Assembly (NCBI RefSeq): GCF_025562755.1
Contig: NZ_CP103300.1
Location: forward strand, 6,450,501 to 6,514,500
Origin: Endozoicomonas euniceicola
GTDB lineage: Bacteria > Pseudomonadota > Gammaproteobacteria > Pseudomonadales > Endozoicomonadaceae
Length of the DNA stretch: 64,000 bases
Direction of reading: 5' to 3'
The stretch's first letter is position 1. Every line of letters begins with the position of its first letter. Positions 36,937-46,956 of this stretch are shown piece by piece. Both the position numbers and the translations under genes were made by a program. The notes under the pieces are model-generated. The model worked only from the letters and a program-made list of their open reading frames with translations, was not told the origin of the DNA and did no database searches.

Positions 36937-37800
36937 TTAAGTCGATAGTAGGGTCAGAGGAACTTGATGTGCCATGAGTGACTGCTGTGTTACTGCAATA
37001 CTGTGCTTACGAATGAGCTGCAAATGAGAGGATATGTTAACAGGCAAATCGTCAGCCTGGCGTTCAAGCTGCTGCAAAATATTCTCCTGTTTGGCAAAAG
37101 CACTGAGTTTACTTAGTTTGGACAATTTTTCGCCACCTATCTGTTTCAAATCAGGTAGTACCAATGTTGTGTTCTTCCCCATACTTTTTAGTCCTATCCT
37201 CAGACCGGCACTGTCGTAATCCCCATAGTGAACTCGATTTGCTGTTGTTTGTTCTAACAATTTCTTAACAGCACGAGGATGTGCTTTATTATCGCCGCGA
37301 AATACAAGTAACGTTTTATCCATAGGAAGCATGGGCAAGTGTTCTGCTCGCATATCAACGAAAGTATCGAAGTTCTCTATTGTTACCAGATAAGTAAAAG
37401 GTATAGAAATGATTTCTGACACCTTAAGACCAAGATAGCCACTATCGGAATGGGTATATTTGCCTATAAAACCATTAAAGCTGCGCAGCTCAACATGATC
37501 AGAGCGCGGTTCCGAAGATATTCCTTTCTCTTCGTTGGTAAATTCGGCTACTTGAGTACGAGACCGACTAATGGCCTGCTCATAGCTGACATGCCTTGGG
37601 TCCGCCCCCGTTTGTCGTACCACCCAATTTACCAATTCCATTCTGTCGGTAGATGATAACTGCAACCATTTAGTGCAGGGGGAAACCCGTCCTATCCCGT
37701 ACTCATTATGTATGTTTTGCCAATTATTCGTAAGCCTGACTTGCTCCTTGGCTGCTGATAGTACACTACAGATAGACTTGTACAGTGCTCTGGTAATCAT
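36937..37800 (-). CDS. jetD: Wadjet nuclease subunit JetD (Toprim)
   Basis: 287 residues, shorter than many JetD proteins. The C-terminal half has Toprim elements: catalytic Glu in YLVTIENFDTFVDM (about residue 140) and the metal-binding pair in RVHYGDYDSAGLRIG (about 195), as in DUF2220/TopoVI-A-like domains. The N-terminal arm (residues 1-100) is reduced. In Wadjet systems JetD cuts circular plasmid DNA held by the JetABC condensin. Last gene of the operon: its start overlaps the jetA stop by one base (TAATG). Confidence 0.85.
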   Translation of the reverse strand: MITRALYKSICSVLSAAKEQVRLTNNWQNIHNEYGIGRVSPCTKWLQLSSTDRMELVNWVVRQTGADPRHVSYEQAISRSRTQVAEFTNEEKGISSEPRSDHVELRSFNGFIGKYTHSDSGYLGLKVSEIISIPFTYLVTIENFDTFVDMRAEHLPMLPMDKTLLVFRGDNKAHPRAVKKLLEQTTANRVHYGDYDSAGLRIGLKSMGKNTTLVLPDLKQIGGEKLSKLSKLSAFAKQENILQQLERQADDLPVNISSHLQLIRKHSIAVTQQSLMAHQVPLTLLST

Positions 37801-39017
37801 TAGGCAACTTCCTTCTTAGGAGCAATGGTCAGGTCACTTATCAAGACATTGCCGCCAAACTCATTGTCTCCGCATACCACAGGTTGCATGTTGAAGCCTG
37901 ATTTTCCCTCAAGATCATTGTAAATCCACTGCAACCATACAGGATAGGGTACATCTGGCTCACCTTCACTGTCCCAGTATTGCTTGGCACTCCACTCATG
38001 CCGTATTGCACACTCTATGAATGCTCTCCGGTGGGGTAGCAGGAAGCATGGTTCTATGAGTTCTTCTTCATCATCGTTATCTTCGGGTTCATAGCTTCCA
38101 ATCGCTTCTTTTTTAGCTTCTTCCTCTGACAGTTCTATGCGCTCCGGAAGGGATTTTACCAAACTGATAAGATCTTCTTGCAGCTGAGAATTATTGACAT
38201 CGATTCCGGGAATGTCCGGTTCAGACTGCTGAACGTTGAATGGTGAGTCAAGCAGCTTTGATGAACTAAGCTCTTTGTTTAATAGATTCTCTCCTTGGCT
38301 GAGGTAACGTCTTATCGCCCATAGACAACGTGTCTGGTCATCCTGTTTACGGAATGCCCAAAGCATTTTTTCTAACTGAGGAATGATGGCCACTATTTCT
38401 GCACGATACTGCTGGATATCCGGTAAAAAACGCAGAACGAAAATGTGTAGCAGTACGCTGTTACCATTAGTCAGACTATTGAGTTGCTGTTCATTTATAA
38501 ACAAGAGTCGGTCGGTCAATTGACTCATTCTTTCAATCAAGTAGCGATTCTCTTCAATTTTCTGGTTGATAGTTGCCACATGCCCGAATTTTGTTTGCAA
38601 AAAGTGCTGAATTGAATCAATCTCCTGCCTCAGCGCGAAACGCATGCGAAGAACTGAGTTACGAATATTCTGAAGGTAGCGACGTATGCCTTGCTCATCC
38701 CCCCGACTTAGTGATGAGTGATAGCCCCCAACATCAAGGCGCAACTGCGCCAGCCAGTCATCAATGTCAGGCACAACGCGCCGCCGAGTCTCTTCTCTTG
38801 AAAGTGCAGAAGCAATATCCAGTAATAAAGGGGTTGGTGACAGACCAATACAATTGTGCCCTTCAACGAAGCCATGCTGCTCGAGGAACTGAAATGATTT
38901 TTTCAGTTCCTCGAAAATAGCACCATCACCATCATGAGATTCAAGAGCGACCAAAGCATCCGCGTTGTCAATAAGCGCCTTACCTAGCTGACGCCACTGT
39001 TCTTCTGAGCTGCTCAA
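37800..39017 (-). CDS. jetA: Wadjet kleisin-like subunit JetA (MukF-like)
   Basis: 405 residues, largely helical. The N-terminal 120 residues should form a winged-helix part (FLEQHGFVEGHNCIGLSPTP), followed by long helices (VATINQKIEENRYLIERMSQ) and an acidic linker (EPEDNDDEEELIEP). Assigned by length and position between the MukE-like and JetD genes; kleisin sequences are poorly conserved, so the motif evidence is weak. It would bridge the two SMC heads. Its ATG overlaps the jetB stop by four bases. Confidence 0.75.
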   Translation of the reverse strand: MSSSEEQWRQLGKALIDNADALVALESHDGDGAIFEELKKSFQFLEQHGFVEGHNCIGLSPTPLLLDIASALSREETRRRVVPDIDDWLAQLRLDVGGYHSSLSRGDEQGIRRYLQNIRNSVLRMRFALRQEIDSIQHFLQTKFGHVATINQKIEENRYLIERMSQLTDRLLFINEQQLNSLTNGNSVLLHIFVLRFLPDIQQYRAEIVAIIPQLEKMLWAFRKQDDQTRCLWAIRRYLSQGENLLNKELSSSKLLDSPFNVQQSEPDIPGIDVNNSQLQEDLISLVKSLPERIELSEEEAKKEAIGSYEPEDNDDEEELIEPCFLLPHRRAFIECAIRHEWSAKQYWDSEGEPDVPYPVWLQWIYNDLEGKSGFNMQPVVCGDNEFGGNVLISDLTIAPKKEVA

Positions 39018-39640
39018 ACGTCTAATCCCTCTTGAACTGGCTGATCTTCTTCACCGTCCAAGGGAATGTCCTCATGTTCCGCAATAAAGGCCAGAACTTC
39101 GTAAAAGTGTTCAATACGACCCGTTACGGTGTAGATCTGAGCTTCTGCGTTACTGAGTGACAAGTACCCCATGTTATGGAGGCCCTCAAATACCTTCTTG
39201 AGCCTGTCCATCATATTTGGTGCAACCTTGTGGGTGTTGAAGCCTTTATGAGCACTGAGGCGATCAAGGTCTTTCTGATAAGCGGTTTCGTCACTGATTT
39301 TTTTTAATAAGTCCGGTAACTTAATGGTGTCGGTAGGCCGCAATGTTTCATTTCGTCCTTCAGCCCTGATTATCAAAGTGATGAAATCAATGATTGGCGC
39401 AACCGAGTCGCGTATTATGCGAAGCTGCTCCCGCATTGCTGTGCGATCAGCCTTTCGGTCACAATTGGCGTAGCTGCTATAGTAGAGGTCATCTTTTTGC
39501 ACAAGCTTGCGACCATATGGTGCTAATGCTGAGTCGATTTGAGGGGCAAGCCCGTCCTCCAATGCCTGAAACTCATTAGGGTGGCTGATAGGGCAGATCA
39601 TTTTTCCGTTACGGAATAGTTCTAAGATATTTCGAAGCAC
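39014..39640 (-). CDS. jetB: Wadjet subunit JetB (MukE-like)
   Basis: 208 residues when started at GTG 39640, which has AAGGA seven bases upstream and lies ten bases after the jetC stop; a longer frame to 39721 lies inside jetC and is not credible. Predicted tandem winged helices (LLKKISDETAYQKDLDRLSA; LKKVFEGLHNMGYLSLSNAE; YTVTGRIEHFYEVLAFI). MukE-like proteins bind the kleisin in the SMC complex. Assigned by size, fold pattern and operon order. Confidence 0.75.
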   Translation of the reverse strand: MLRNILELFRNGKMICPISHPNEFQALEDGLAPQIDSALAPYGRKLVQKDDLYYSSYANCDRKADRTAMREQLRIIRDSVAPIIDFITLIIRAEGRNETLRPTDTIKLPDLLKKISDETAYQKDLDRLSAHKGFNTHKVAPNMMDRLKKVFEGLHNMGYLSLSNAEAQIYTVTGRIEHFYEVLAFIAEHEDIPLDGEEDQPVQEGLDV

Positions 39641-39650
39641 AAGACTTTCC

Positions 39651-42600
39651 TTAAGCCATTGAGTGGATGGCCATAACAGCATTAAGATCATCACTGGCGC
39701 TGGGTACATCAATTTCTGCAAAGCGCACTAACTTTCTTTTGTTTGAATCTTTTCGCCCCTTGGCCTGATAAAGGTGCTGAAAGTACTTGAGTACTGCAGG
39801 GTCAGGGTCTGGGAAAGCCGAAAAAATATGGATATTGTCCCCATTCAATTGTCTGACCATGGCTCTGGTATTATCGAGATCAAAGTCTTTTAATTCGTCA
39901 ATTGGCCACACCAGTACATCCTCACGGCCCCCTCTTAGCAAGTTCACCAGAGCATTGTAAATCAAGATAATGATCAGATAGCTAACACCATTAGATGATA
40001 TTCCCTCCATATCTTTATCACGACGTGCGATTTTCTCAACTCCCTGATCAATCACTCGCACTTCAATGCCGAAACTGTTCTGAACTTTTACAGACAAACC
40101 CGTTTTTTCCATCATGGTTTTAATACCGTCCAAGCGATGTAAATATTCCTCGTTCGGTAGGGAGTTGAGACTGGTAGCGACCCAGTCATTGTGGATCAGT
40201 GCAAAAGATTTGAGAGAGGCGTAGTAGTCTAGTTTATCTACATTACTGAACACCTTCACACTGAGCCTATCCAGGGCTTCGAAGTCACCACAAATGCTTT
40301 CAGTCTGCTCAGTTACCTGATTACCGAGTGTCCTCACCTGCTTGTGGATGCGTTCGAGTTTGGCAGAGAAATCGCTAAGGTTTTGCCCCAGCATCTTGGC
40401 GCTGTCGCGCAGCAGGTCGGCATTGCTTTTATGAGAGTCATTAAGATACTTAATGAGGTAGGGAGCTGCTACTGCCCAGCGCTCCTCTGATTCCCAGCGT
40501 TCATCAGTGTCACGATTTTCACTGCTTAATCGCTGAAAAAATTCAAACGGTCGAGAACGTTCGTTTCGAGTAAAAGCTCTGTGAATTGTTTTAAACAGGT
40601 TACAGCCAGTCTCACATAACTTGTTGGATTCTGTTTGCACATCCTGCCATCGCTGTATCAAATACGCGGCAGTATGAATTGTGGTTAGTTTGGGTGCTGA
40701 GTCCGGCAGAGCAGTATTTCTCATTCTGGTCTGGCTATTTGTAAGCATTGAGAGGTCGTGATTAACAATCTCAAGCTTTTCATCAACCTTTTCTTTATCT
40801 GAGTTGAGCTTATTAATAACACTCTGGAGCTTATCCACACTTTCATTTCGCTCTTTTTCCAGTTTCAGAATCTCCGCCTTCAGGTCAGCGACCAGTACCG
40901 ATAACACTTCGTGTTCCGGCCAATGAGTTTCCATAAACTCAGTATATTGTTCAATGACATTGGTAGCATGTATGGCGTCTGCGTGATCTTCTCTAGCTTT
41001 CTTGGTTTCTTGCCGCGCTCGGTTTATCGCACGTTCGTCAACACCTTCTTTACGCATTTGATCTGCTTCTTCTTCATTGATTTCGGATAGGCGAATATCA
41101 AGGCTTTCATCAACACTAGCTATCTCCGAATCAACCATAGCTAATTGCTCATTACGCGTAGCAATAGCATTATTCTCTGCTTCATGGTGGGCAGCATCCA
41201 GGTTTTTATAGGCAGAGTCATATTCATCTTGCAGTTTTTTTAATCGGGTTTGCTGCAAACGTTTCTGCTCTTCCAAATCTGACTTCTGTTTCTCAATGTC
41301 TTTACGCTGCTTGATAATGCTGTGTTCAGCCTGAACGTTAAGCTCTGTAATGTCGTTATTAACATCATCAAACTGACGTTTACATAGCTTCAGGTGATGT
41401 TTCTCGCGAGCAACACTTTTTTCGGCTTCGATGTGTTCCTTCTTGCGTAAGGCTTCAAGCTCTTCATGCTTATCAAGCTTGGTAAGGAGTTTTGCCAGAT
41501 GCTCATCCAAGTGCCGGATTTCAGCCTGCAATGCCTCATCATTGGCAAACTCGGGCATTTCAATGCCTGATATATCCAAATCCACTCCGTAGAATGCATG
41601 TTCATGCTCAATCAAACGAGGATGGAGGTCTCTTCGCAGTAAGAGTTCAGGCTGAATCACCCTGGAAATATTGTCTGCCCAGTTGGGTACATTGGCACGC
41701 AGGAAAGAAAGCAGAGAGCCATCTTTTGGTGTAAAACGTTCCCGTGCTAATTCAAGTGCATCCCTAGTCTGAGTAATGGCATTCTGGAGGGCCTGCTTCT
41801 CAGAAATGCATTGATCAAGTTGAACTTTGGCTTGTTTTAGTAATTCCTGTGCAAGTTCAATATCTTGCCTCGTGTCCTCCAGATTAGAGTTGATCTGTTC
41901 CTGTTCATTTTTCAGATCCTCACGTTGCTCTGTGATTTCCGGGGCTGGCCCTACATTTTCCAGTTTCCCCTGAAGCAAGCCAATATCACCGATAAATTTT
42001 TCAATCTGTCGCTGCACTCTTCTGTCTTCTTCGCTCTTTTTATCCGTAAGTATGCTGCGTTCATGCAAAAGATTTTCTTTCAGTTCTAACAAATATTTCT
42101 GGTAATCTAACTTGTAACTATCTCGCTGACCAGTGAGTTGTGACTTTTTTCCCTGCGCTTCTGACTCGGCGCTATTTCGAGCATTCCGGTAATGCTGTAC
42201 GATGTCTTTTACACCATCTTGTAAATCAGTAAGATATTTTTCAGCTTGTTGAAGCAGTTCTTTCAATTCTCCCTTGCGGCTGGCTAAAGCCCGCTGTGCA
42301 TGTATATCTTCTTTCTCAAAAGTGTTTTTTCTCAGTTCAAGCCCCTGAATTGTCTTCTGCTGCTCCGTCATTTTGGCTGTGACAAGCTGAATCTCAGTTT
42401 CGGTGCTATTCCGGATATATTTAATCTGCTTGTTATATTCAGCAATGTCTGAGTCATGTTGGCTTAATGTCTCTGTCAGTGACTCCTGTTCCTCCAACAG
42501 TTGTTTTTTCCGTTGCTCGCTGAGATTTTTGATTTCAGATAAACGAGAGCGCATCTGATCAAATTGCCCCTGTTTGTTCTCCAGGTCGATAATGTTGTCG

Positions 42601-43358
42601 CGTTGCCCATCTACAGATAGATAAGCATTACGATTTTCTATCCATTCATTTACTTTCTTGGAGGGTAAATCCAGACCAAACTCACCATTGTCGATGAAGC
42701 CCTGATTGATCAATACACTTTCGAGAATCGACTTGATTGCCTCCATACTTGGCTTACGTTGGAGAACAGCGTTGGCCAAAAGATGGATATTGCTCATATC
42801 TCGACCATTGGTAGGGTAAGAATACAAGCGGCGATATTGATTAATCAGATCATTTTTCTTTCGATTAGAACTCGTGTAGCGCAGGTTCGACTGAATAATT
42901 AAACGATAGTCATCATAACCAACACTGCGAGATACTTCGTAACCTGCCTGTGTCATATGGCTGCGCCAGTTACTAGTGATGACAAAGTTTGGCTTACCGA
43001 GTGATGTTTGCAGAAACCATTGTTCCTTGTATCGTCCATGGACAAAACGGTAAACAAGAGAGCTTGTCCCTGGCTTCCGAGTTATCACAACGGTAATAAA
43101 TTTATCACTTCTCTTGTAAACGAAAGCGAGGTAGCTCGTGGCGTTGGGGAGGTAATAATCTGCAAAATTGCGACGATTGGCATCCTGTCTCTGAAGCGTA
43201 GAAGGAGGAACTGCATAAAACGTAGGAGCCATTTTTATCAGGGTGGTCTTTCCAGATGCATTAGCTCCATTTACGTTTGTGTTGCCATCAAGCCTGACCC
43301 CAATAATCTTGCCGGCGGCGTAGCCATCAACAGAATGCATTTCTAATAATTCAGACAT
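39651..43358 (-). CDS. jetC: Wadjet SMC-like ATPase JetC (MukB-like)
   Basis: 1235 residues. Walker A NGANASGKTTLIK at about residue 35; two long coiled-coil arms (about 245-540 and 620-860, e.g. IEKQKSDLEEQKRLQQTRLK) around a hinge near 545-600; ABC signature-like ISSNGVSYLIIIL near 1130; Walker B DVLVWPIDELKDFD near 1160. This is the motor of the anti-plasmid condensin. ATG 43358 is preceded by GAGTAAA. First gene of a four-gene operon in the order C-B-A-D. Confidence 0.9.
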   Translation of the reverse strand: MSELLEMHSVDGYAAGKIIGVRLDGNTNVNGANASGKTTLIKMAPTFYAVPPSTLQRQDANRRNFADYYLPNATSYLAFVYKRSDKFITVVITRKPGTSSLVYRFVHGRYKEQWFLQTSLGKPNFVITSNWRSHMTQAGYEVSRSVGYDDYRLIIQSNLRYTSSNRKKNDLINQYRRLYSYPTNGRDMSNIHLLANAVLQRKPSMEAIKSILESVLINQGFIDNGEFGLDLPSKKVNEWIENRNAYLSVDGQRDNIIDLENKQGQFDQMRSRLSEIKNLSEQRKKQLLEEQESLTETLSQHDSDIAEYNKQIKYIRNSTETEIQLVTAKMTEQQKTIQGLELRKNTFEKEDIHAQRALASRKGELKELLQQAEKYLTDLQDGVKDIVQHYRNARNSAESEAQGKKSQLTGQRDSYKLDYQKYLLELKENLLHERSILTDKKSEEDRRVQRQIEKFIGDIGLLQGKLENVGPAPEITEQREDLKNEQEQINSNLEDTRQDIELAQELLKQAKVQLDQCISEKQALQNAITQTRDALELARERFTPKDGSLLSFLRANVPNWADNISRVIQPELLLRRDLHPRLIEHEHAFYGVDLDISGIEMPEFANDEALQAEIRHLDEHLAKLLTKLDKHEELEALRKKEHIEAEKSVAREKHHLKLCKRQFDDVNNDITELNVQAEHSIIKQRKDIEKQKSDLEEQKRLQQTRLKKLQDEYDSAYKNLDAAHHEAENNAIATRNEQLAMVDSEIASVDESLDIRLSEINEEEADQMRKEGVDERAINRARQETKKAREDHADAIHATNVIEQYTEFMETHWPEHEVLSVLVADLKAEILKLEKERNESVDKLQSVINKLNSDKEKVDEKLEIVNHDLSMLTNSQTRMRNTALPDSAPKLTTIHTAAYLIQRWQDVQTESNKLCETGCNLFKTIHRAFTRNERSRPFEFFQRLSSENRDTDERWESEERWAVAAPYLIKYLNDSHKSNADLLRDSAKMLGQNLSDFSAKLERIHKQVRTLGNQVTEQTESICGDFEALDRLSVKVFSNVDKLDYYASLKSFALIHNDWVATSLNSLPNEEYLHRLDGIKTMMEKTGLSVKVQNSFGIEVRVIDQGVEKIARRDKDMEGISSNGVSYLIIILIYNALVNLLRGGREDVLVWPIDELKDFDLDNTRAMVRQLNGDNIHIFSAFPDPDPAVLKYFQHLYQAKGRKDSNKRKLVRFAEIDVPSASDDLNAVMAIHSMA

Positions 43359-43465
43359 ACTTTACTCAGCGCCACTTGGCTTTTATTTATGCAGCTCTTG
43401 CCGGAGCTTGGGTTTATTGATTTCTCATCCTCAATACTACATGAATCATTTGATACGTCAAAATG

Positions 43466-43502
43466 GTGAATATATCGATCATAATATCTAGATCGTGTTC
43501 AC
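43466..43502. promoter_or_regulatory. Candidate operator between the WYL regulator and the Wadjet operon
   Basis: GTGAA at 43466 and TTCAC at 43498 bound an imperfect dyad with further matches inside (ATCGATCAT against ATCTAGATCG). It lies in the 195-bp divergent spacer, about 50 bases from the regulator start, where an autorepressor would bind. Suggested from symmetry only. Confidence 0.45.
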
Positions 43503-43553
43503 TTATTGGTGTTAAATATCAGAAATAGGAAAGTAGCTTAAGTAGAGGCTTGT

Positions 43554-44414
43554 GTGGTCAGCGGAATTGAAAAGCACTTGAAAATAATCGATTTTCACTT
43601 GGCATTTTTTGGATGTATCAAGCGTATCGACCTGATGGCGTACGGCGAAATAAGCATTGCAACGGCTTCCCGCGCTCTATCAGAATATCGTGAACGGGCT
43701 CCCGGTAGTGTTGACTACAGCGCCAAGATGAAAGCTTATATTATAAAAAAAGACTTCATACCAATGTTCTCACATGATGCAGAACTCGCACTAAAGTACT
43801 TGGCTTATCGAAAAATTGAGAGGTTCGTTAGTGAATCAAGTGATATAGGCTTGGCTCGATTACCATCATTATCAGCTACTTTATCGGAGGTAAATGTCCG
43901 CAAGATTACCACTGCTTTAACTTTATCTCAGCCTATAAGCTTAAACTATTACTCTGCGAGCTCTGATCTCTACGAACGAATTGTTCAGCCTTTAGCTGTG
44001 TTCGAATCAGCAGGTGCATGGTACTTCCGGCTTTACGATCTTGATGCACTTGATTTCCGCACTTTTCGTTTTAGCAGAGTATTATCGGTAAAGTCGATGG
44101 ATGCCTATCATAATAAAATTCCAGTTGATACCGAATGGGAGGAACGAGTAATAATAACGTTAATGCCGCACCCCAAACACCCTACCCCAGGAGCTCTGAA
44201 GCTGGATCTGGGTTTGACAGACAACACGGTATGTAACATGTCTGTCCGAAAGGCACTTGCTGGGTATCTGCTAAATGCACTAAACGTGGACACCTCTAGC
44301 AGTGCTGCTCTTTCACCCATTGAGTACCAACTCTATTTGGCCAATCGGCATGAACTGTCAGATATACCTTCAATGACAATCGCGCCAGGCTTTTATGCAC
44401 ATGACGAATGTTAA
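43554..44414 (+). CDS. WYL-domain transcription regulator (BrxR/CapW-like)
   Basis: 286 residues from GTG 43554 (GAGG upstream). N-terminal winged helix (about 10-80: ISIATASRALSEYRERAPG), then a WYL domain with PISLNYYSASSDLYERIVQP and GAWYFRLYDLDALDFRTFRFSRV, and a C-terminal WCX-like dimerisation part. This layout is that of BrxR/CapW repressors, which sit at the head of defence loci and respond to a nucleotide or DNA signal. It is divergent from the Wadjet operon, which it probably represses. Confidence 0.8.
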   Translation: MVSGIEKHLKIIDFHLAFFGCIKRIDLMAYGEISIATASRALSEYRERAPGSVDYSAKMKAYIIKKDFIPMFSHDAELALKYLAYRKIERFVSESSDIGLARLPSLSATLSEVNVRKITTALTLSQPISLNYYSASSDLYERIVQPLAVFESAGAWYFRLYDLDALDFRTFRFSRVLSVKSMDAYHNKIPVDTEWEERVIITLMPHPKHPTPGALKLDLGLTDNTVCNMSVRKALAGYLLNALNVDTSSSAALSPIEYQLYLANRHELSDIPSMTIAPGFYAHDEC

Positions 44415-44678
44415 CCCTTGTCAAAGGACGAATTTTTACAGCAAATTTGATTTTTTATAAGTTCAAATTTTCTGACGCCTTTTTATCCTCTGGCTTTTGC
44501 AGTAGTAAGACAAGCCATTATCTGCTCCCGAACCAGCGGCGCACTCACAGCCATGCCGTAAACGTTTAAAAACCAACCTCCCAACAGGCATTGTGGTGTC
44601 GATATTGGCTCCCTGTGTTGTCCGGGGTCTAAACCCCACTCGTACGTTTTCTTATGTATAGCAAGAAACATAATCTAA

Positions 44679-46398
44679 CCCGAATATTTCATAAATGAGC
44701 AACAAGTTCCGGAAAAAACATTCCATTCTGATTTTTTCGGAGGTCTGTTGCTCTACTGTCCATGAAAAAGGTATTACAACCCGAACTCACCATCAATTCG
44801 GATGTTTTATGATCAGCACCTGCTTTTTCATGACAACAGAATTCCCCAACACTCTTTCTGTTGGTCGCTATTTTATTCTGATTGAGTTTATGAAGCTGAC
44901 TATCCCGGTCGAGGCAGCGGCATTGAGTAAAAGACTTCGGTTATATGCTGCAAAAGCCCTTTTATTGGGCAGCTGCGAGGCAAGTGCAGTTTGATTCGGT
45001 CTTTATACTCAACCACCTTAACCGCAATCTTGCAGAGCTTTACTATCACCGTTGATGGCTGGGCTTTTTCCAGCTCTGTACCTTTCAGAGCTTTAGTTCT
45101 CAGCTCATGATGAAGAACGTAAGCCGCGCAGGCGTAAAACATTCTCAGATGGTTTGCCAGAAAGCCCTGATCTGACAACCGGTCACCGGACAAATCACTT
45201 TTCAGGTGTTTGATGAAATTCTCATCCTGCCCTCTGGGGCAGTAAAGCTTTTCATAAATATCCTCAGGTGAAGTCTCCTTCATTGACGTCACAATAAAAC
45301 GGGGGTTGTCGCCTTTCTGGTTGACCTCTGCCTTATAGATTATCCGGGTGTCCAGCCCTTTCCAGCTTTTTGCCTGATAGTCCGTTTCTCCGTAGAGCCT
45401 GAGTCGCTCAGGCTCTGGCATGTTGTTCAGTTTTGCCAGCCTGGTTTTAACGTCGAGAGCTTTCCGCGCTTCATCCAGCAACTCTTTGGCTTTAGGTCGC
45501 AAGGCCGTCTTGTGTCCTGCGCCTTTTCCAAGCACGTAGTCGGAGTGAGGGTCATCCTGAACAACCTGCATTAACTCTGGTTGGGCAAAGTGGCTATCCC
45601 CACGAACCAGTAAATGGGTTTTCGGCCATCTTGTGCGGATCAGCTTAATGAGGCGCTGGAGAATAGCTGCATTCTCTCGGCCTGTGGGTGTTTTTCCAGG
45701 ACGCAGGATCGAAGTGATCAGCTTGCCGCTGAGCCCCTCAAAGATCATTAAGGGCAAGTAACAGTAGTCTTGATATTTGGCGTTGAACAGGTTCATCTGC
45801 TGGCCGCCATGGGTGATAGCAGGCGTATGATCCAGGTCGATAATGATGGCTAATGGCGGGTATTCATAACTGCTGATGAAGTGATCAGCCAGTGCTTTGG
45901 TCATATTATAAATATCCCGTTTGGTCATGGACTGACCAAGCCTTGTATACGTTGGAGCGGAAGCCAGATGGTTATCATCGTCCAGTGGGTTTCTTCCATT
46001 GGCAAGCTTAAAGATTGGGTCTTTACGCAGATGGTTGCTGTCGTTTGCATCTTCATAACCACAGGCCATTTGCAGAACTCTTTGGGCAATGAGTTCTTGC
46101 AGGGTGTGGTCGATGTAGGATTGATGACGTTTATCGTCAATGCCGTCAGTCAGCCTGGATATGATACCGCTGTGAAGCATTGTTTCACGTAGCATCAGGG
46201 CGCCAAAATCAGAGGATAATTCTCCGCCATTGAAGTCTGCCCGGATAGTTTTTCCGTTGGAGGGATGAAAACGAAGCTGTTCTTGTGTAAATTTGTTCAT
46301 GGCAAGTTCCGGTTTGCTTCTTCCGAAGCATTTTTTTGGTCGACCCAATTATATCAAGTGATTGGGCGGAACTTGCCTCTTTTTATGAAATATCCGGG
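44679..46398 (-). mobile_element. Complete IS1380-family element
   Basis: 1720 bp. Ends CCCGAATATTTCATAAA and, inverted, CCCGGATATTTCATAAA; target duplication CTAA on both sides (44675-44678, 46399-46402), the expected 4 bp. Confidence 0.95.
44900..46300 (-). CDS. IS1380-family transposase
   Basis: 466 residues from ATG 46300 (GGAAC upstream; a longer frame to 46348 runs into the IS end). N terminus DFNGGELSSDFGALMLRE is typical of IS1380. DDE core: Asp in AIIIDLDHTPAITHG, Asp in LLVRGDSHFAQPEL, Glu in CPRGQDENFIKHLKSDLSGD. Intact. Confidence 0.95.
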   Translation of the reverse strand: MNKFTQEQLRFHPSNGKTIRADFNGGELSSDFGALMLRETMLHSGIISRLTDGIDDKRHQSYIDHTLQELIAQRVLQMACGYEDANDSNHLRKDPIFKLANGRNPLDDDNHLASAPTYTRLGQSMTKRDIYNMTKALADHFISSYEYPPLAIIIDLDHTPAITHGGQQMNLFNAKYQDYCYLPLMIFEGLSGKLITSILRPGKTPTGRENAAILQRLIKLIRTRWPKTHLLVRGDSHFAQPELMQVVQDDPHSDYVLGKGAGHKTALRPKAKELLDEARKALDVKTRLAKLNNMPEPERLRLYGETDYQAKSWKGLDTRIIYKAEVNQKGDNPRFIVTSMKETSPEDIYEKLYCPRGQDENFIKHLKSDLSGDRLSDQGFLANHLRMFYACAAYVLHHELRTKALKGTELEKAQPSTVIVKLCKIAVKVVEYKDRIKLHLPRSCPIKGLLQHITEVFYSMPLPRPG

Positions 46399-46675
46399 CT
46401 AAGCTGGCGAGTGCTCTATGGCAATGGATATGGCAGAAAATAGAAATGTTATATAACGAGAAAGATATAATATTTCTTGTTCCACCATTTCAGACCAACA
46501 GCTGCAATACCTACATGCTAACGCATTTCAGGTTAATCAGTATGTTATAAACATTACGGTTATTGCTATACATAACCGCCAATACCGCCAGCATTAGGAG
46601 CCATAGAATCAAGTGTACTGAGCTGATTTTCGGCAAATATTATGCCTTTGCCCGCTATACATAAGAAAAGGTACG

Positions 46676-46956
46676 CTAAGTCGTGAATCTGTCAGGTTGG
46701 GGTCATAGATTTACTAGAAATAGTGTCCAGAAATACGGAATCGAACCCTATTCTGACGTTTTCTACCCTTTTGTCTGACGTAAGGTTAAGGTGTACCCAT
46801 TCCTTACAGCCCAGTGACTACAGGGGCTTCTGCCCTTAGAGCAACTTTTCGTACCGTTGGACTTCGAACCCCCATTATTGCTACCACCGCTGGCTGAATT
46901 GAGCAAGCTAGGAGTTAGTGCTAAATGAGATCGCCCTGACAATACAATACAAGCAA
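46676..46956. other. Intergenic region
   Basis: No gene recognised. Around 46737-46757 the minus strand has GGGTTCGATTCCG flanked by AATA/TATT, which looks like a tRNA T-loop, but no cloverleaf could be built. Confidence 0.3.

Larger units (their letters stand above)
44641..46675. mobile_element. About 311-bp inverted-repeat element (MITE-like) containing IS1380
   Basis: 22 bp at 44641-44662 and 46654-46675 are inverted copies with one mismatch (core GCTATACATAAGAAAA, outer GTACG). Removing IS1380 and one CTAA leaves about 311 bp. A third, partial copy of GCTATACATAA is at 46568. No gene is inside. No target duplication was found. Could be a MITE or a processed element. Confidence 0.5.

Noticed and set aside
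46730..46765. Possible tRNA 3' half (GGGTTCGATTCCG on the minus strand)
   Set aside because: No acceptor, D or anticodon arms could be paired upstream at the right distance.
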